A stretch of DNA of 64,000 nt from RGDT01 sp964630925 (GTDB lineage Bacteria; Planctomycetota; Planctomycetia; Gemmatales; Gemmataceae), in the NCBI GenBank assembly GCA_964630925.1, contig CAZVZK010000020.1:32801-96800 (forward strand). The letters run 5' to 3'. Under the pieces are notes generated by a model. It was given only the letters and a program-made list of their open reading frames with translations. It was not told the origin of the DNA and searched no databases. Shown piece after piece: positions 30,381-38,393 of the stretch. Numbering within the stretch: position 1 is the first letter of the stretch; the number at the start of each line of letters is the position of its first letter. Made by a program: the position numbers and the translations under genes.

Positions 30381-30568
30381 GGGCCCGGGGCCACGATCAT
30401 CTCTTCGCGTGTGAGTCGGGCGTGGCCGTGGGCCGCCGGCGCCTGCGGGTGCGATGCCTCACGATGAATGTGGGCGACAATGGGCGCGTGCGCTCATGCG
30501 TGCTCAAAGTCGCCATCGAGATCGGCCGCTGATCGGGTACGCTGCGGCGTGTCCCAGGAGGATCGGCG

Positions 30569-31378
30569 ATGAGCGAGAAGGTCAACGGCATGGCGAGTGC
30601 CGACGACACGAAGGCCGACGGGCGTGAGCACGAGGGGCGCGAGGCCGACGGGCGGTTCGCGTTCGGCAACAAGGGGGGCCCCGGCAACCCGTACGCGCGG
30701 CAGACGGCGATGATCCGCAAGGCGGCGGCGGACGCGGCGACGGCGGAGGCGGCGGGGGCGATGATGGCGGCGCTCGAGGCGAGGGGGAGGGCGGGGGACG
30801 TGGCGGCCATCCGCCTGTGGTTCCAGCTCTCCGGCGGCAGGCCGACACCCGGGGCCGACCCGGACACGCTGGACGCGCACGAGCTTCGCGTGAGGCGTGA
30901 GGGGGTGGCGGGCGTGGAGGACATGAAGGCGCTCTTCGAACGGATGCCGGCCTCGCAGATGTGCGAGCTGGCGCGGGCGGTGTCACCCCGGGTGAAGCAG
31001 CACATGGCGGAGGCGTTCACGGGCGGGGTGGCGCGGCAGAGCGAGAACGAGGAGGTGGGCGCCACCCTGGTGCCTGGGAAGGCGGGGCCGTACATGGCCG
31101 ACAAGGCGGACTGGGCGCCGGACTGGCTGCGCGAGGGGCGGGGTATGCCGGAGGAGCTGGCGGAGGTGCTGGAGCGCTGCCCCGCGTGGATGCCCGACAC
31201 CCACGGGCACGACAGGGTCGGACACGCCTACGCCGACATGCTCCGCTCCCTCCGTTCCGGGTTGCTCGGTGCGCTGCCGGTGGGCGTGAAGGGTGGCAAT
31301 GAGTGCCGGCTGGTGACGCCACCCGATGACAAACGGAAGAAGGGGCGGAAGCGCGAGGAGACGCACTCAGGGGGCTGA
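30569..31378 (+). CDS. DUF5681-like hypothetical protein, 269 aa
   Basis: After a charged leader it has the conserved DGRFAFGNKGGPGNPYARQT stretch (about 28-47) that marks the DUF5681-type domain found near phage terminase-like and regulatory proteins, then an Ala-rich helix (MIRKAAADAATAEAAGAMMA) and WFQLSGGRPTPGADPDTLDA. The C-terminal half (RMPASQMCELARAVSPRVKQ onward) is helical and unfamiliar. No phage genes are near, so it may be a chromosomal DNA-associated protein. Function unknown. Confidence 0.6.
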   Translation: MSEKVNGMASADDTKADGREHEGREADGRFAFGNKGGPGNPYARQTAMIRKAAADAATAEAAGAMMAALEARGRAGDVAAIRLWFQLSGGRPTPGADPDTLDAHELRVRREGVAGVEDMKALFERMPASQMCELARAVSPRVKQHMAEAFTGGVARQSENEEVGATLVPGKAGPYMADKADWAPDWLREGRGMPEELAEVLERCPAWMPDTHGHDRVGHAYADMLRSLRSGLLGALPVGVKGGNECRLVTPPDDKRKKGRKREETHSGG

Positions 31379-31632
31379 CGCCGCCGGCTCGCCCGGATGG
31401 CGCCGGCGGTGGGGCGGATCGTCGCTGATCGCCGCATCCGCCCGGACGGGAGGGGACAGAGATGTGGGATGAAGGCGTGGCCTGGAGGCGCGTCGGCGGA
31501 CGGGATGCGCGAGTGGGCGCGGCGTCGGGCCTCGGCCTGACGGCCTCGGCCCGACCTACCCGGACCACGGCCTCCCGCGCTGATCGGCTCGGTCCCAGGC
31601 GGCACCGGGCCCCGCCCGCCGCCGCCGGGGCC

Positions 31633-33339
31633 TCACATGCCGCCCGGCCGCCCGAATCCGCCGCCCGGACGCCCGCCACCCGGCGGGCCGAATCCGCCGC
31701 CCGGCCGCGTCTCGCGCATCTTCTTCAGCTCGGCCTTCTGCTCATCGTCGAGGATCTTCTGAATGCGAGCCTCGACCTCCTTCTGCAATTCCGCCATCTT
31801 GCGGCGCTGCTCCGGGGTCAGTTTGAGACGGTCGGCGGCCTGTGCCGGCATCACGTCGCCGACACGCGGTGCGCCGAACCCGCCCGGAGGGCCGAAGCCG
31901 CCGCCGCCCGGAGGGCCGCCCGGAGGCCCGAAGCCGCCGCCCGGAGGGCCGCCGCCCGGCCCGCCGAACGCCCTCGGCTCGAAGCCCTTCGTCTTGCCGG
32001 CGAGCTGGGCGGCCACCGATGCCGTCCGCTTCTCTATGAACAGCTTCGGGGGCATGGTCTGGCCGAACGCCCCGCCCATGCCCATGCCGAAGCCGCCCCC
32101 GCCGCCCTCGCGCCGGGCGGCGACGGCCCTGGCCTCCTTCGCGAGCGGCGCCTTCAGGGCCTTCTCGATCCCGTCCAGCTCCTTCAGCAGTTTCTCCTTG
32201 GTGAAGCTCGTCGCCGCCAGGTCCTTGATGATGGCCAGATACCGGTCCTTGTGCTCCTTGATGGCGAAGAGGCGGTCGATGAGCTTGTTCTGCCCGGCGT
32301 GCGGATGGTTGATGCTCAATTCCACCAACTGCTCCGGGGTGCCGACGGCGGGCCAGGCGGCCAGCGACAGGTCGAGGTCCCACGGGATGAAGACGAACTT
32401 GTTCGTGCCGGGGACCAGGTAGAGGTAGTAGTTGTGTCCGAACGCCAGGAAGCTGTCGAGGTTCGAGAGCAGCGTGTTGGCCGCGATGAACTTGAGGAAC
32501 GCCTCGACGTCCAGGTACGAGCCGACCTCCTTCGCGAACTCCGCGTCGGTGCCGCCGTTGATCAGTTTCGTGAAGTCGATGAGGCGCTTCTTCTGGGCGT
32601 CGGTGGGGGTGCTCCTGGGCTTGTAGCGGTCCTCGTAGGCCTTCCAGGTGGTGCCCAGGTGTTGCAGGCCGCCTTGCAGGCCCTCCGGCTTGAGGAGCAT
32701 GCCGGTGCCGTCCTTGAAGTGGCGTTTGAGGAAGCCCTTGTTGACCTGCTCGACGAGGGTGTAGACGCCCACCGGCTCCTTGTCGTACTTGCCGGCGACG
32801 GTGAGGGTCAGCTCGGCGATGGAGGTCCGCGGGGCCGGCACGCCGGCGGCCCGGAAGTAGGCGTAGGACAGGGCCTCGCGCGCCTTCGACGGGTCGCTGA
32901 CGCCGCAGTTGAAGTTGAGCATGCCCAGCCCGTCGAGCTTCTGGCCCTCGACGTGCTTGTTCAGGTCGATCTTGAACGACTTCTTCAGCGCCCGGGCCGT
33001 GGCCATGTAGGTGTAATTGCCCTTGTAGCGGACACCGACGTCCTTGAGGGTCTTGCCGTCGAAGGCGATGTCGCCCTTGGCCCAGGGGAAATCGACGCCG
33101 AAGGTGTTGCGGTGCGTGCCCTCGGCCTGCTTCCGCGGCGGCCCACCGCCGGGCGGGCCGAAGCCGCCGAAGCCGCCCCCGCCGGCCGGCGTCAGGGCGG
33201 CGAATTGCTTGGCGTCCATCGTGAGGTGGAAGCCGACCACCTTGGACACGCCGAAGACCGCCTCACCGGCCTTCTCGGCGGCGGGGGCGGAGGAGGCCAG
33301 CAGCAACGCCGCCAGGCAGGAAAGAGAGCGCTTGATCAT
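31633..33339 (-). CDS. Secreted CotH-kinase-family protein with CpxP-like tail
   Basis: 568 residues with a signal peptide (MIKRSLSCLAALLLASSAPA). The CotH kinase domain spans about 85-400: VGVRYKGNYTYMATARALKK, SFKIDLNKHVEGQKLDGLGM, VGVYTLVEQVNKGFLKRHF and FVFIPWDLDLSLAAWPAVG are its marks, including the DLD motif. A Gly/Pro-rich low-complexity linker follows. The end carries LKLTPEQRRKMAELQKEVEA and ILDDEQKAELKKMR, a Spy/CpxP-like LTxEQ helix pair. CotH kinases phosphorylate secreted proteins. The start has GAGG upstream and lies 59 bp from a Pho-box-like site. Confidence 0.85.
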   Translation of the reverse strand: MIKRSLSCLAALLLASSAPAAEKAGEAVFGVSKVVGFHLTMDAKQFAALTPAGGGGFGGFGPPGGGPPRKQAEGTHRNTFGVDFPWAKGDIAFDGKTLKDVGVRYKGNYTYMATARALKKSFKIDLNKHVEGQKLDGLGMLNFNCGVSDPSKAREALSYAYFRAAGVPAPRTSIAELTLTVAGKYDKEPVGVYTLVEQVNKGFLKRHFKDGTGMLLKPEGLQGGLQHLGTTWKAYEDRYKPRSTPTDAQKKRLIDFTKLINGGTDAEFAKEVGSYLDVEAFLKFIAANTLLSNLDSFLAFGHNYYLYLVPGTNKFVFIPWDLDLSLAAWPAVGTPEQLVELSINHPHAGQNKLIDRLFAIKEHKDRYLAIIKDLAATSFTKEKLLKELDGIEKALKAPLAKEARAVAARREGGGGGFGMGMGGAFGQTMPPKLFIEKRTASVAAQLAGKTKGFEPRAFGGPGGGPPGGGFGPPGGPPGGGGFGPPGGFGAPRVGDVMPAQAADRLKLTPEQRRKMAELQKEVEARIQKILDDEQKAELKKMRETRPGGGFGPPGGGRPGGGFGRPGGM

Positions 33340-33371
33340 CGGGTCCGCCTCGGGCACGGGAAGTTCGGCCG

Positions 33372-33392
33372 GATAGGTCGAGTCTACCTATC
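33372..33392. promoter_or_regulatory. Perfect 7-bp dyad upstream of the CotH-kinase gene
   Basis: GATAGGT and ACCTATC flank a 7-bp spacer, 33 bp before the ATG of the CotH-kinase gene. On the minus strand a TAGACT that could serve as a -10 box lies inside the dyad. It could be an operator or a short 5' hairpin. No experimental support. Confidence 0.35.
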
Positions 33393-33397
33393 GCATT

Positions 33398-33413
33398 ATG
33401 AAGATCCCGTGAA
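33398..33413 (-). promoter_or_regulatory. Pho-box-like direct repeat upstream of the CotH-kinase gene
   Basis: On the minus strand it reads TTCACGGGATCTTCAT: two TTCAY units with exactly 11 bp between starts. It differs at only three of sixteen positions from TTCACACGATCTTCAC between adk and pstS. The 11-bp period is that of PhoB/PhoP sites. It lies 59 bp before the start codon, with a possible -10 (TAGACT) about 10 bp downstream. Confidence 0.45.
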
Positions 33414-33426
33414 GACGGCCTGTGCG

Positions 33427-34239
33427 TCAGGCGAAGAACTTGCGGAAGGTCTCGATGGTGGAGCGGGCGGCGCTCTCGGCGTCGGGGACGGAGAACGCCT
33501 CGGCGGACAGGTGGCGGTCGTAGCCGATGGCGCGGAGGGCGTCGGCGATGGGGGCGAAGTGCGTCTGCCCCATGCCGGCGGGCTTGCGGTTGCTGTCGAC
33601 GAAGTGGACGTGGCCGACGTGGCGGCCGGCGGCGCGGAGGGCGGCGGGGGAGTCGTCCTCCTCGATGTTCATGTGGAACAGGTCGGCGAGGAGGGCGACG
33701 TTGCCGAGGGGCTCGACCAGGGCCACGCCATCGGCGAGGCGGACGCACAGGTTCGTCTCGTAGCGGTTGAGCGGCTCGTACAGCAGCGGCACGCCGAACG
33801 GCTCCGCCTGTCCGCCCAGCGCGGCGAGCGCCTCGGTGAGGTGACGGACGGCCTCGTCCTTCGGCAGCCAGTCGGGGCCGTGGCGGCCCTGCATGGAGCC
33901 TATGATCGCCGGCGCGGCGAATTCGCCGGCCAGGGCGATGATGTCGCGGACGAACGCGCGCGCCTTGTCACGGTTGCCGGCGTCGGGCGAGGTGAGGCTG
34001 AGGCGGTGCTTGACCCACCCCGCCCCGGTGCCGACGGCGGCCAGCGACAGCCCGTTGTCGGCGAGGAGCTTGCGCAGCAGCGCCCGGTCCACGGCGTCGG
34101 CGGAGGGGGGGAAGACCTCGACGGCGTGGAAGCCGAGGCGGGACGCGGCCTCACAGGCGGCGCGGAGGTCGTCCCAGAAGACGAACGGCCCGCCGCGGAC
34201 TTCCGGCACGAGGCTGACGGTGACGGCACACTTCATCAT
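33427..34239 (-). CDS. Sugar-phosphate isomerase/epimerase-like (hydroxypyruvate isomerase type)
   Basis: 270 residues with the TIM-barrel xylose-isomerase-like fold. Metal-ligand segments are all present: E in PLLYEPLNRYETN, D/H in ALLADLFHMNIEEDD, H in GHVGHVHFVDSNRKP and the final E in HLSAEAFSVPDA. The length and ligand pattern match the hydroxypyruvate isomerase/IolE-like family. GGAG lies upstream of the ATG. It lies 6 bp after the Rpn-like gene, so the two are likely co-transcribed. The substrate is not determined. Confidence 0.82.
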   Translation of the reverse strand: MMKCAVTVSLVPEVRGGPFVFWDDLRAACEAASRLGFHAVEVFPPSADAVDRALLRKLLADNGLSLAAVGTGAGWVKHRLSLTSPDAGNRDKARAFVRDIIALAGEFAAPAIIGSMQGRHGPDWLPKDEAVRHLTEALAALGGQAEPFGVPLLYEPLNRYETNLCVRLADGVALVEPLGNVALLADLFHMNIEEDDSPAALRAAGRHVGHVHFVDSNRKPAGMGQTHFAPIADALRAIGYDRHLSAEAFSVPDAESAARSTIETFRKFFA

Positions 34240-34245
34240 CGGCGG

Positions 34246-35100
34246 TCACTCCGCGAGGAGGTCGTCCCAGGAATCGGCCGTCAGGATGCGGTCGGTGAGG
34301 CGCCGCAGGCGTTCGAGGTCGGCGATGGCCTCGATGGCCACCCGCGTGCCCTCCGGGGCGGCGGCCTTGAACTTCTGCGCCCCCAGGCGCAGGATCGTCT
34401 CCCGCAGGGAGCGCGCCTCGCCCTTGCGGATGATGAGCTGGTAGGTTGTGGACTCTTCCATCTCCTGGACCCCCTTGAAGAGCGTCTGGATGACATCCGC
34501 CTCGTGGCGCAGGCCCAAGAGTACGAAGGTCGCCGCCTCCATCCTACCAGCCGCCTCGGGCGCCGTCTCGGCCCGGATGCGCCGCACGACCCGCCCCACG
34601 GTGCCCTCCAGGTCCGCCGCGCCCTCGTCCGTCAGCGGCGCGAACGGCAGCATGGCCACGGGGCCGGACAGGAACGGCGACAGCGGCTCTTGCCACAGAC
34701 GCACCACGCGGTAGCGGAACACGATGTACGGCTCCGCGTCCTCGGGATGCTCGCGCCTCTCCATGACGCCCGTGAGGCCGGTGGCGTTGGCCTCCGGGCG
34801 CAACAGGATCAGGACGGAGCGCACCGGCAGGTCGTGCCTTTTCGTGAGGAGCGTCGAGTACACATGCGCCTGCGCGGGGGCATCGCCGGCGTGGCCGGAC
34901 CGCGCCTCCAGGTCCAGCAGCAACCTCCCCCGGCCGTGCGAGACACGCAGCACCTTGTCGGCGGCGGCGCTCACCGTGGCCACGTCGGCGTCGATGCACT
35001 CCGCCGACGTGACCGGCCCGCCGAGGAAGCGTTCGGCCCAGCCGGCCGGGGACAGCTCCAGCATGTCCTTGAACGTGTCGTCGAACGGCCTGCTCGACAT
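34246..35100 (-). CDS. Rpn-like PD-(D/E)XK nuclease family protein
   Basis: 284 residues. The N-terminus FDDTFKDMLELSPAGWAERF and the segment CIDADVATVSAAADKVLRVS, then GRLLLDLEARSGHAGDAPAQ, hold the D and ExxAR-type positions of the Rpn/YhgA recombination-promoting nuclease superfamily, much expanded in planctomycetes. The helical C-terminus (SLRETILRLGAQKFKAAAPE) fits the same family. Such proteins look like transposase remnants but are encoded without inverted repeats, as here. Activity is unproven. Confidence 0.7.
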   Translation of the reverse strand: MSSRPFDDTFKDMLELSPAGWAERFLGGPVTSAECIDADVATVSAAADKVLRVSHGRGRLLLDLEARSGHAGDAPAQAHVYSTLLTKRHDLPVRSVLILLRPEANATGLTGVMERREHPEDAEPYIVFRYRVVRLWQEPLSPFLSGPVAMLPFAPLTDEGAADLEGTVGRVVRRIRAETAPEAAGRMEAATFVLLGLRHEADVIQTLFKGVQEMEESTTYQLIIRKGEARSLRETILRLGAQKFKAAAPEGTRVAIEAIADLERLRRLTDRILTADSWDDLLAE

Positions 35101-35116
35101 CGCCGCCTCCCTCGGT

Positions 35117-35974
35117 TCAACGGCCCACGTCTTCGGGCAGTTTCACCACCTCGATGGGCGCCCCGGCCTTTCGTTGAAGCAAGTCAAAAAGAGCTTGCCA
35201 TTGGTCCTCTCCCATCGGGCCGAAAGTGCGTGATCGTCCATCACGCATCCAGACATGGAGTTGAGCGAACACTTCCACCGTCTCCTTCTTTTTCGAGGCC
35301 CATGCGTGGGTGCTGATGGCCACCCTGGTGATCTCGGCGTAGGGGAACTCCTCCTCCCGCCAGGCCAACACGTCGCGCACCACGAGCGCGGATTCATCCG
35401 CCCGGTTGTGGCAATTCATCGTCAACACCAGGCTGCAAGCACCGAAGAGCGCCAGGCTGAGCGCCAGCCAGAAAATGAGACAGGCCTTCGCACGCTTGGT
35501 GAGCCCGATCTGAGATGACTTGGCCTGCTCCCAGTACTCAAACTCGAGGAGCGTCCGCTTCCTGAACAGGAGCCGCAGTATGCCCTGCACGACAAGGTAG
35601 GCCGCCGCCATCCCAGGGAAGAACCCGGCCATCAAGCAAGCGACCAACGCCGCCCCAGAATAGGACAACAGCACCGCGGGAGGAGGGGGGGAGACATTGA
35701 GGTGGTAGAGGGCGAGAAGTAGAAACGCGAAGAGGCCCGCGAAGACGAGCATCCCCGGTAAGAAGATCGCAAGGATGACGCCGTTGATCCACTGATGCCG
35801 GGACAGGGACAGTTGCTTCGTCGGGTCGTTCCCCGCCGCCGACGGCAGGGCGTCACCCACGCGCAGCGCCTCCTCGTCCCGCGGGCCCTCCGGCCGGCGC
35901 GGGGCGAGGAGCTCCAGGAGTGGCATGAGGAGCGGCACGAGTAACGCGATCAGGGCCGCGATGGCGACGTACAT
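35117..35974 (-). CDS. Membrane protein, about five helices, 285 aa
   Basis: Predicted membrane segments: AALIALLVPLLMPLLELLAP (near 6-25), ILAIFLPGMLVFAGLFAFLL (67-86), VACLMAGFFPGMAAAYLVVQ (about 110-129) and LIFWLALSLALFGACSLVLT (about 165-184). The C-terminal 100 residues are soluble with a PH-like beta pattern (YAEITRVAISTHAWASKKKE, FAQLHVWMRDGRSRTFGPMG). It lies 16 bp upstream of the Rpn-like gene and could lead that operon. The overall design resembles small PH-domain membrane proteins; no family assigned. Confidence 0.6.
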   Translation of the reverse strand: MYVAIAALIALLVPLLMPLLELLAPRRPEGPRDEEALRVGDALPSAAGNDPTKQLSLSRHQWINGVILAIFLPGMLVFAGLFAFLLLALYHLNVSPPPPAVLLSYSGAALVACLMAGFFPGMAAAYLVVQGILRLLFRKRTLLEFEYWEQAKSSQIGLTKRAKACLIFWLALSLALFGACSLVLTMNCHNRADESALVVRDVLAWREEEFPYAEITRVAISTHAWASKKKETVEVFAQLHVWMRDGRSRTFGPMGEDQWQALFDLLQRKAGAPIEVVKLPEDVGR

Positions 35975-35983
35975 GGCCTCACC

Positions 35984-36053
35984 CCGGTTTCCGCAACCTG
36001 ATCTTCGTACACAGCCCGTGGTACACCAAGTCCGCCGGCCGCGTCGCGGCCGC
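35984..36053 (-). pseudogene. Remnant copy of the adk 3' end
   Basis: An ungapped alignment at a constant offset of 536 bp to the adk 3' region (36520-36589) gives 50 of 70 identical by eye, rising to about 35 of 40 in the middle. The matched part encodes the VDATQPADLVYQELCARLGL area of adk; the copy has lost the reading frame. The rest of the gap 35975-36278 holds nothing else that I recognise. A duplication followed by decay explains it best. Confidence 0.5.
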
Positions 36054-36278
36054 GTGTCCGAGAGGGGTTACGTCTGAAGCTGGCCGTCATCTCACCCGCC
36101 ATCCCGGCACCCGTCTCCGTACGCCCGCCGCATGAATCCGCCTTGTAAATGCCGACAGATATGACTATCCTCAAAGTAACCCTCAGTGACCACGTTGCGT
36201 GCGCTGCGCCCGCCACCTCCTCCGCTCACGACACTCACTCCGGACCGTCGCCCTCCCCTTGCCGGAGTGGGAGCAACC

Positions 36279-36482
36279 ATGCCTATCTGGAAGGTCTTCG
36301 TCGTCGTCCTGTTCGGGATCGTCTGCCTGGCGCTGACGCTCGCCACCCTCATCATCCCTGCCACCGTGGCGGAGGGGAGCGAGAGGTGGATCTGGCTCGC
36401 CGGCCTGCTCGTCGCCACGATCACGATGGGCACGCTGTTCACGGTCTTCCTGCGGAGCATGGACAAGAGCTTCGGCCGCTGA
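36279..36482 (+). CDS. Small two-helix membrane protein (67 aa)
   Basis: MPIWKVFVVVLFGIVCLALT and WIWLAGLLVATITMGTLFTV are the two predicted membrane segments, with a short loop (IIPATVAEGSERW). GGGAG lies 5 bases before the ATG at 36279. The gene is convergent with adk, whose stop is 2 bp away. Function unknown. Confidence 0.6.
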   Translation: MPIWKVFVVVLFGIVCLALTLATLIIPATVAEGSERWIWLAGLLVATITMGTLFTVFLRSMDKSFGR

Positions 36483-36484
36483 CC

Positions 36485-37159
36485 CTAACTCCCGGCCCCC
36501 GGCCCCTGCGGAGCCGCCCCCGGCTTCACCAGGCCCAGCCGCGCGCACAGCTCCTGATACACCAGGTCCGCCGGCTGCGTGGCGTCCACCCGCACGATCA
36601 GGCCCTTGCGGCTGAACATCTCCAACGTCGGCTCCGTCTTGGCGTGGTAGTCGCGGAGCCGCGCCTGGATCGCGTCCGGCTTGTCGTCGGGCCGCGCGAT
36701 CAGAGCCCCGCCGCACACGTCGCACACGTCCACGGTGTTCGGCCTGTGGGCGATCAGGTTGTAGTCCAGGCCGCACTTCGAACACAGCCGGCGGTTGGTG
36801 ATCCGCTGCAACACGACCTCGTCGGGGACGGCGAGCTGGATGACCGCGTCGCAGTCGTAGTTCTCCAGGTAGAACTGCGCCTGCTCCTGGTTGCGGGGGA
36901 AGCCGTCGAGCAGGAAGCCGTAATTCCAGTCGTGCTGGTCGAGGCGCGAACGCACCACCTCTCCCACGGTGGAGTCGGGGACGAGCTGCCCGGAGGCGAC
37001 GATGCGGCGGATGCGTGCGCCCATCTTGGTGTGGTTCTTGATGTGCCAGCGGAAGATGTCGCCCACGCTGATGTGGACGATGTCGAAGTCCTCCTCAAGC
37101 CGGCGGGCCTGCGTCCCCTTGCCGCTTCCCTGCACGCCCGTCAGGATGTACTTCCGCAT
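36485..37159 (-). CDS. adk: Adenylate kinase
   Basis: 224 residues. The P-loop GVQGSGKGT (8-16), the NMP-binding RRIVASGQLVPDSTV, the DGFPRNQEQA motif (85-94) and a zinc-binding lid with C126, C129, C146 and C149 (CSKC, CDVC) are present. The enzyme makes two ADP from ATP and AMP. An in-frame extension upstream is possible, but the P-loop N-terminus at 37159 is canonical. It is divergent from pstS, and the 142-bp gap carries a Pho-box-like array 18 bp before its ATG. The tail after residue 212 is Gly/Pro-rich and not conserved. Confidence 0.93.
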   Translation of the reverse strand: MRKYILTGVQGSGKGTQARRLEEDFDIVHISVGDIFRWHIKNHTKMGARIRRIVASGQLVPDSTVGEVVRSRLDQHDWNYGFLLDGFPRNQEQAQFYLENYDCDAVIQLAVPDEVVLQRITNRRLCSKCGLDYNLIAHRPNTVDVCDVCGGALIARPDDKPDAIQARLRDYHAKTEPTLEMFSRKGLIVRVDATQPADLVYQELCARLGLVKPGAAPQGPGAGS

Positions 37160-37176
37160 GCCCGCCCTCAGGGAGA

Positions 37177-37203
37177 GTGAAGATCGTGTGAAGGAGCCAT
37201 GAA
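37177..37203. promoter_or_regulatory. Pho-box-like array between adk and pstS
   Basis: Three direct repeats with an exact 11-bp period: GTGAA at 37177, GTGAA at 37188 and ATGAA at 37199 on the plus strand, or TTCAT, TTCAC, TTCAC on the minus strand. PhoB/PhoP sites are built of such direct repeats. It lies 98 bp before the pstS start. It is too close to the adk ATG (18 bp) to act as an adk activator site of the usual kind, so pstS is the likelier target. Confidence 0.55.
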
Positions 37204-37301
37204 GCTCGGCGGAGAACGGCCGGGCCGCCTTTCCGTGGACGCCCGGCCATTCTACGACGGACAGAGGCCATTGTGCGGACACGCCCCCCCCGAGGCGACC
37301 C

Positions 37302-38375
37302 ATGATCGCGCGTGCCGGCTTGTTCCTCCTCCTGCTCGCCGGCTGCGGCGGCGGCGGTGACACCATCACCCTGCAGGGCTCCGGGGCCACCTTCCCCGCC
37401 CCGCTGTACCAGCGCTGGTTCCGCGCCCTGTACGACGCCGACCCCACACGCCGCGTCAACTACCAGGGCGTCGGCTCCAGCGCCGGCGTCCGCCAGTTCT
37501 CCGACGGCTTGACGGTGCTCGGCGCCACCGACGCCCCCCTCAAGGACGATGAGATCGCGGCGACCGCCGACAGGCTCAAGGTCGGCGTCCTCCAGGTGCC
37601 GATGACCGCCGGGGCCGTCTCCGTCTGCTACAACGTGCCGGGCGTCCCCCCCGGGACGCCGCTCAAAATCTCCCGCGACGTGTTGTTCAAGTTCCTCCTC
37701 CAGGAGGAGTTCGACGACGAGGGCAAGGCACGGAAGATCACCCACTGGGACGACGTCCTGCTCCGCCGCCTCAATCCCGGCGTCTCGCTGCCGTCGCTGC
37801 CCATCACCTGGGTGCGACGCAGCGAGGGCTCCGGCACCACCTACGCCTTCACCACGCACCTGGCCGCCGCCGGCAAGGACCGCTGGGTCAAGGCCATGGG
37901 CAAGGCCAACAAGTCGGTCACCTGGAAGGTCGGCATCGGCGCCCGCGGGAATGACGGCGTGGCCGCCCTGATCGAGCAGACGCCGGGGGCGCTCGGATAC
38001 GTCGAGTTCGGCTACGCCGAGCTTTCCCGCCTGCCGTCGGCCGCCCTGGAGAACAGGTCCGGCAGGTTCGTCGCCCCCTCGAAGGGGAGCAACACCGCGG
38101 CGCTCGCCGGCGTGAAGGTGCCCGCCGACTTCCGCATCGCCGTGCCCGACCCCGCCGGCCCGGACGCCTACCCCATCGTCACCTACACCTGGATGATCGC
38201 CCGCAAGGAGTACCGCGACCCCCGCGTTGCCGCCGCCGTCCGCGACGCGATGACGTACTGCGCCGGCGAGGGCCAGGGGCTCAGCGACCAGCTGGGCTAC
38301 ATCCCCCTCCCGGCCGAGGTGGCCGAACGAGTCAAGCAGGCCATCGCCGCCATCGAGCCCAAGCCCAAGCACTGA
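37302..38375 (+). CDS. pstS: Phosphate ABC transporter, substrate-binding lipoprotein PstS
   Basis: 357 residues. It is a lipoprotein: the lipobox LLAGC places the acylated Cys at residue 15. The phosphate-binding motifs are present: LQGSGATFPAPLYQRWF (22-38), QGVGSSAGVRQF, TDAPL, and RRSEGSGTTYAF in the middle. It captures phosphate in the periplasm for the PstCA channel. First gene of pstSCAB. Confidence 0.95.
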   Translation: MIARAGLFLLLLAGCGGGGDTITLQGSGATFPAPLYQRWFRALYDADPTRRVNYQGVGSSAGVRQFSDGLTVLGATDAPLKDDEIAATADRLKVGVLQVPMTAGAVSVCYNVPGVPPGTPLKISRDVLFKFLLQEEFDDEGKARKITHWDDVLLRRLNPGVSLPSLPITWVRRSEGSGTTYAFTTHLAAAGKDRWVKAMGKANKSVTWKVGIGARGNDGVAALIEQTPGALGYVEFGYAELSRLPSAALENRSGRFVAPSKGSNTAALAGVKVPADFRIAVPDPAGPDAYPIVTYTWMIARKEYRDPRVAAAVRDAMTYCAGEGQGLSDQLGYIPLPAEVAERVKQAIAAIEPKPKH

Positions 38376-38393
38376 CCCGCGGAGGCCCGGCCG

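Noticed and set aside
31462..35316. 1284-codon open frame on the plus strand
   Set aside because: It crosses three minus-strand genes with clear families (CotH kinase, sugar isomerase, Rpn-like nuclease). Its translation is compositionally simple (Arg/Gly/Val/Leu) with no domain.
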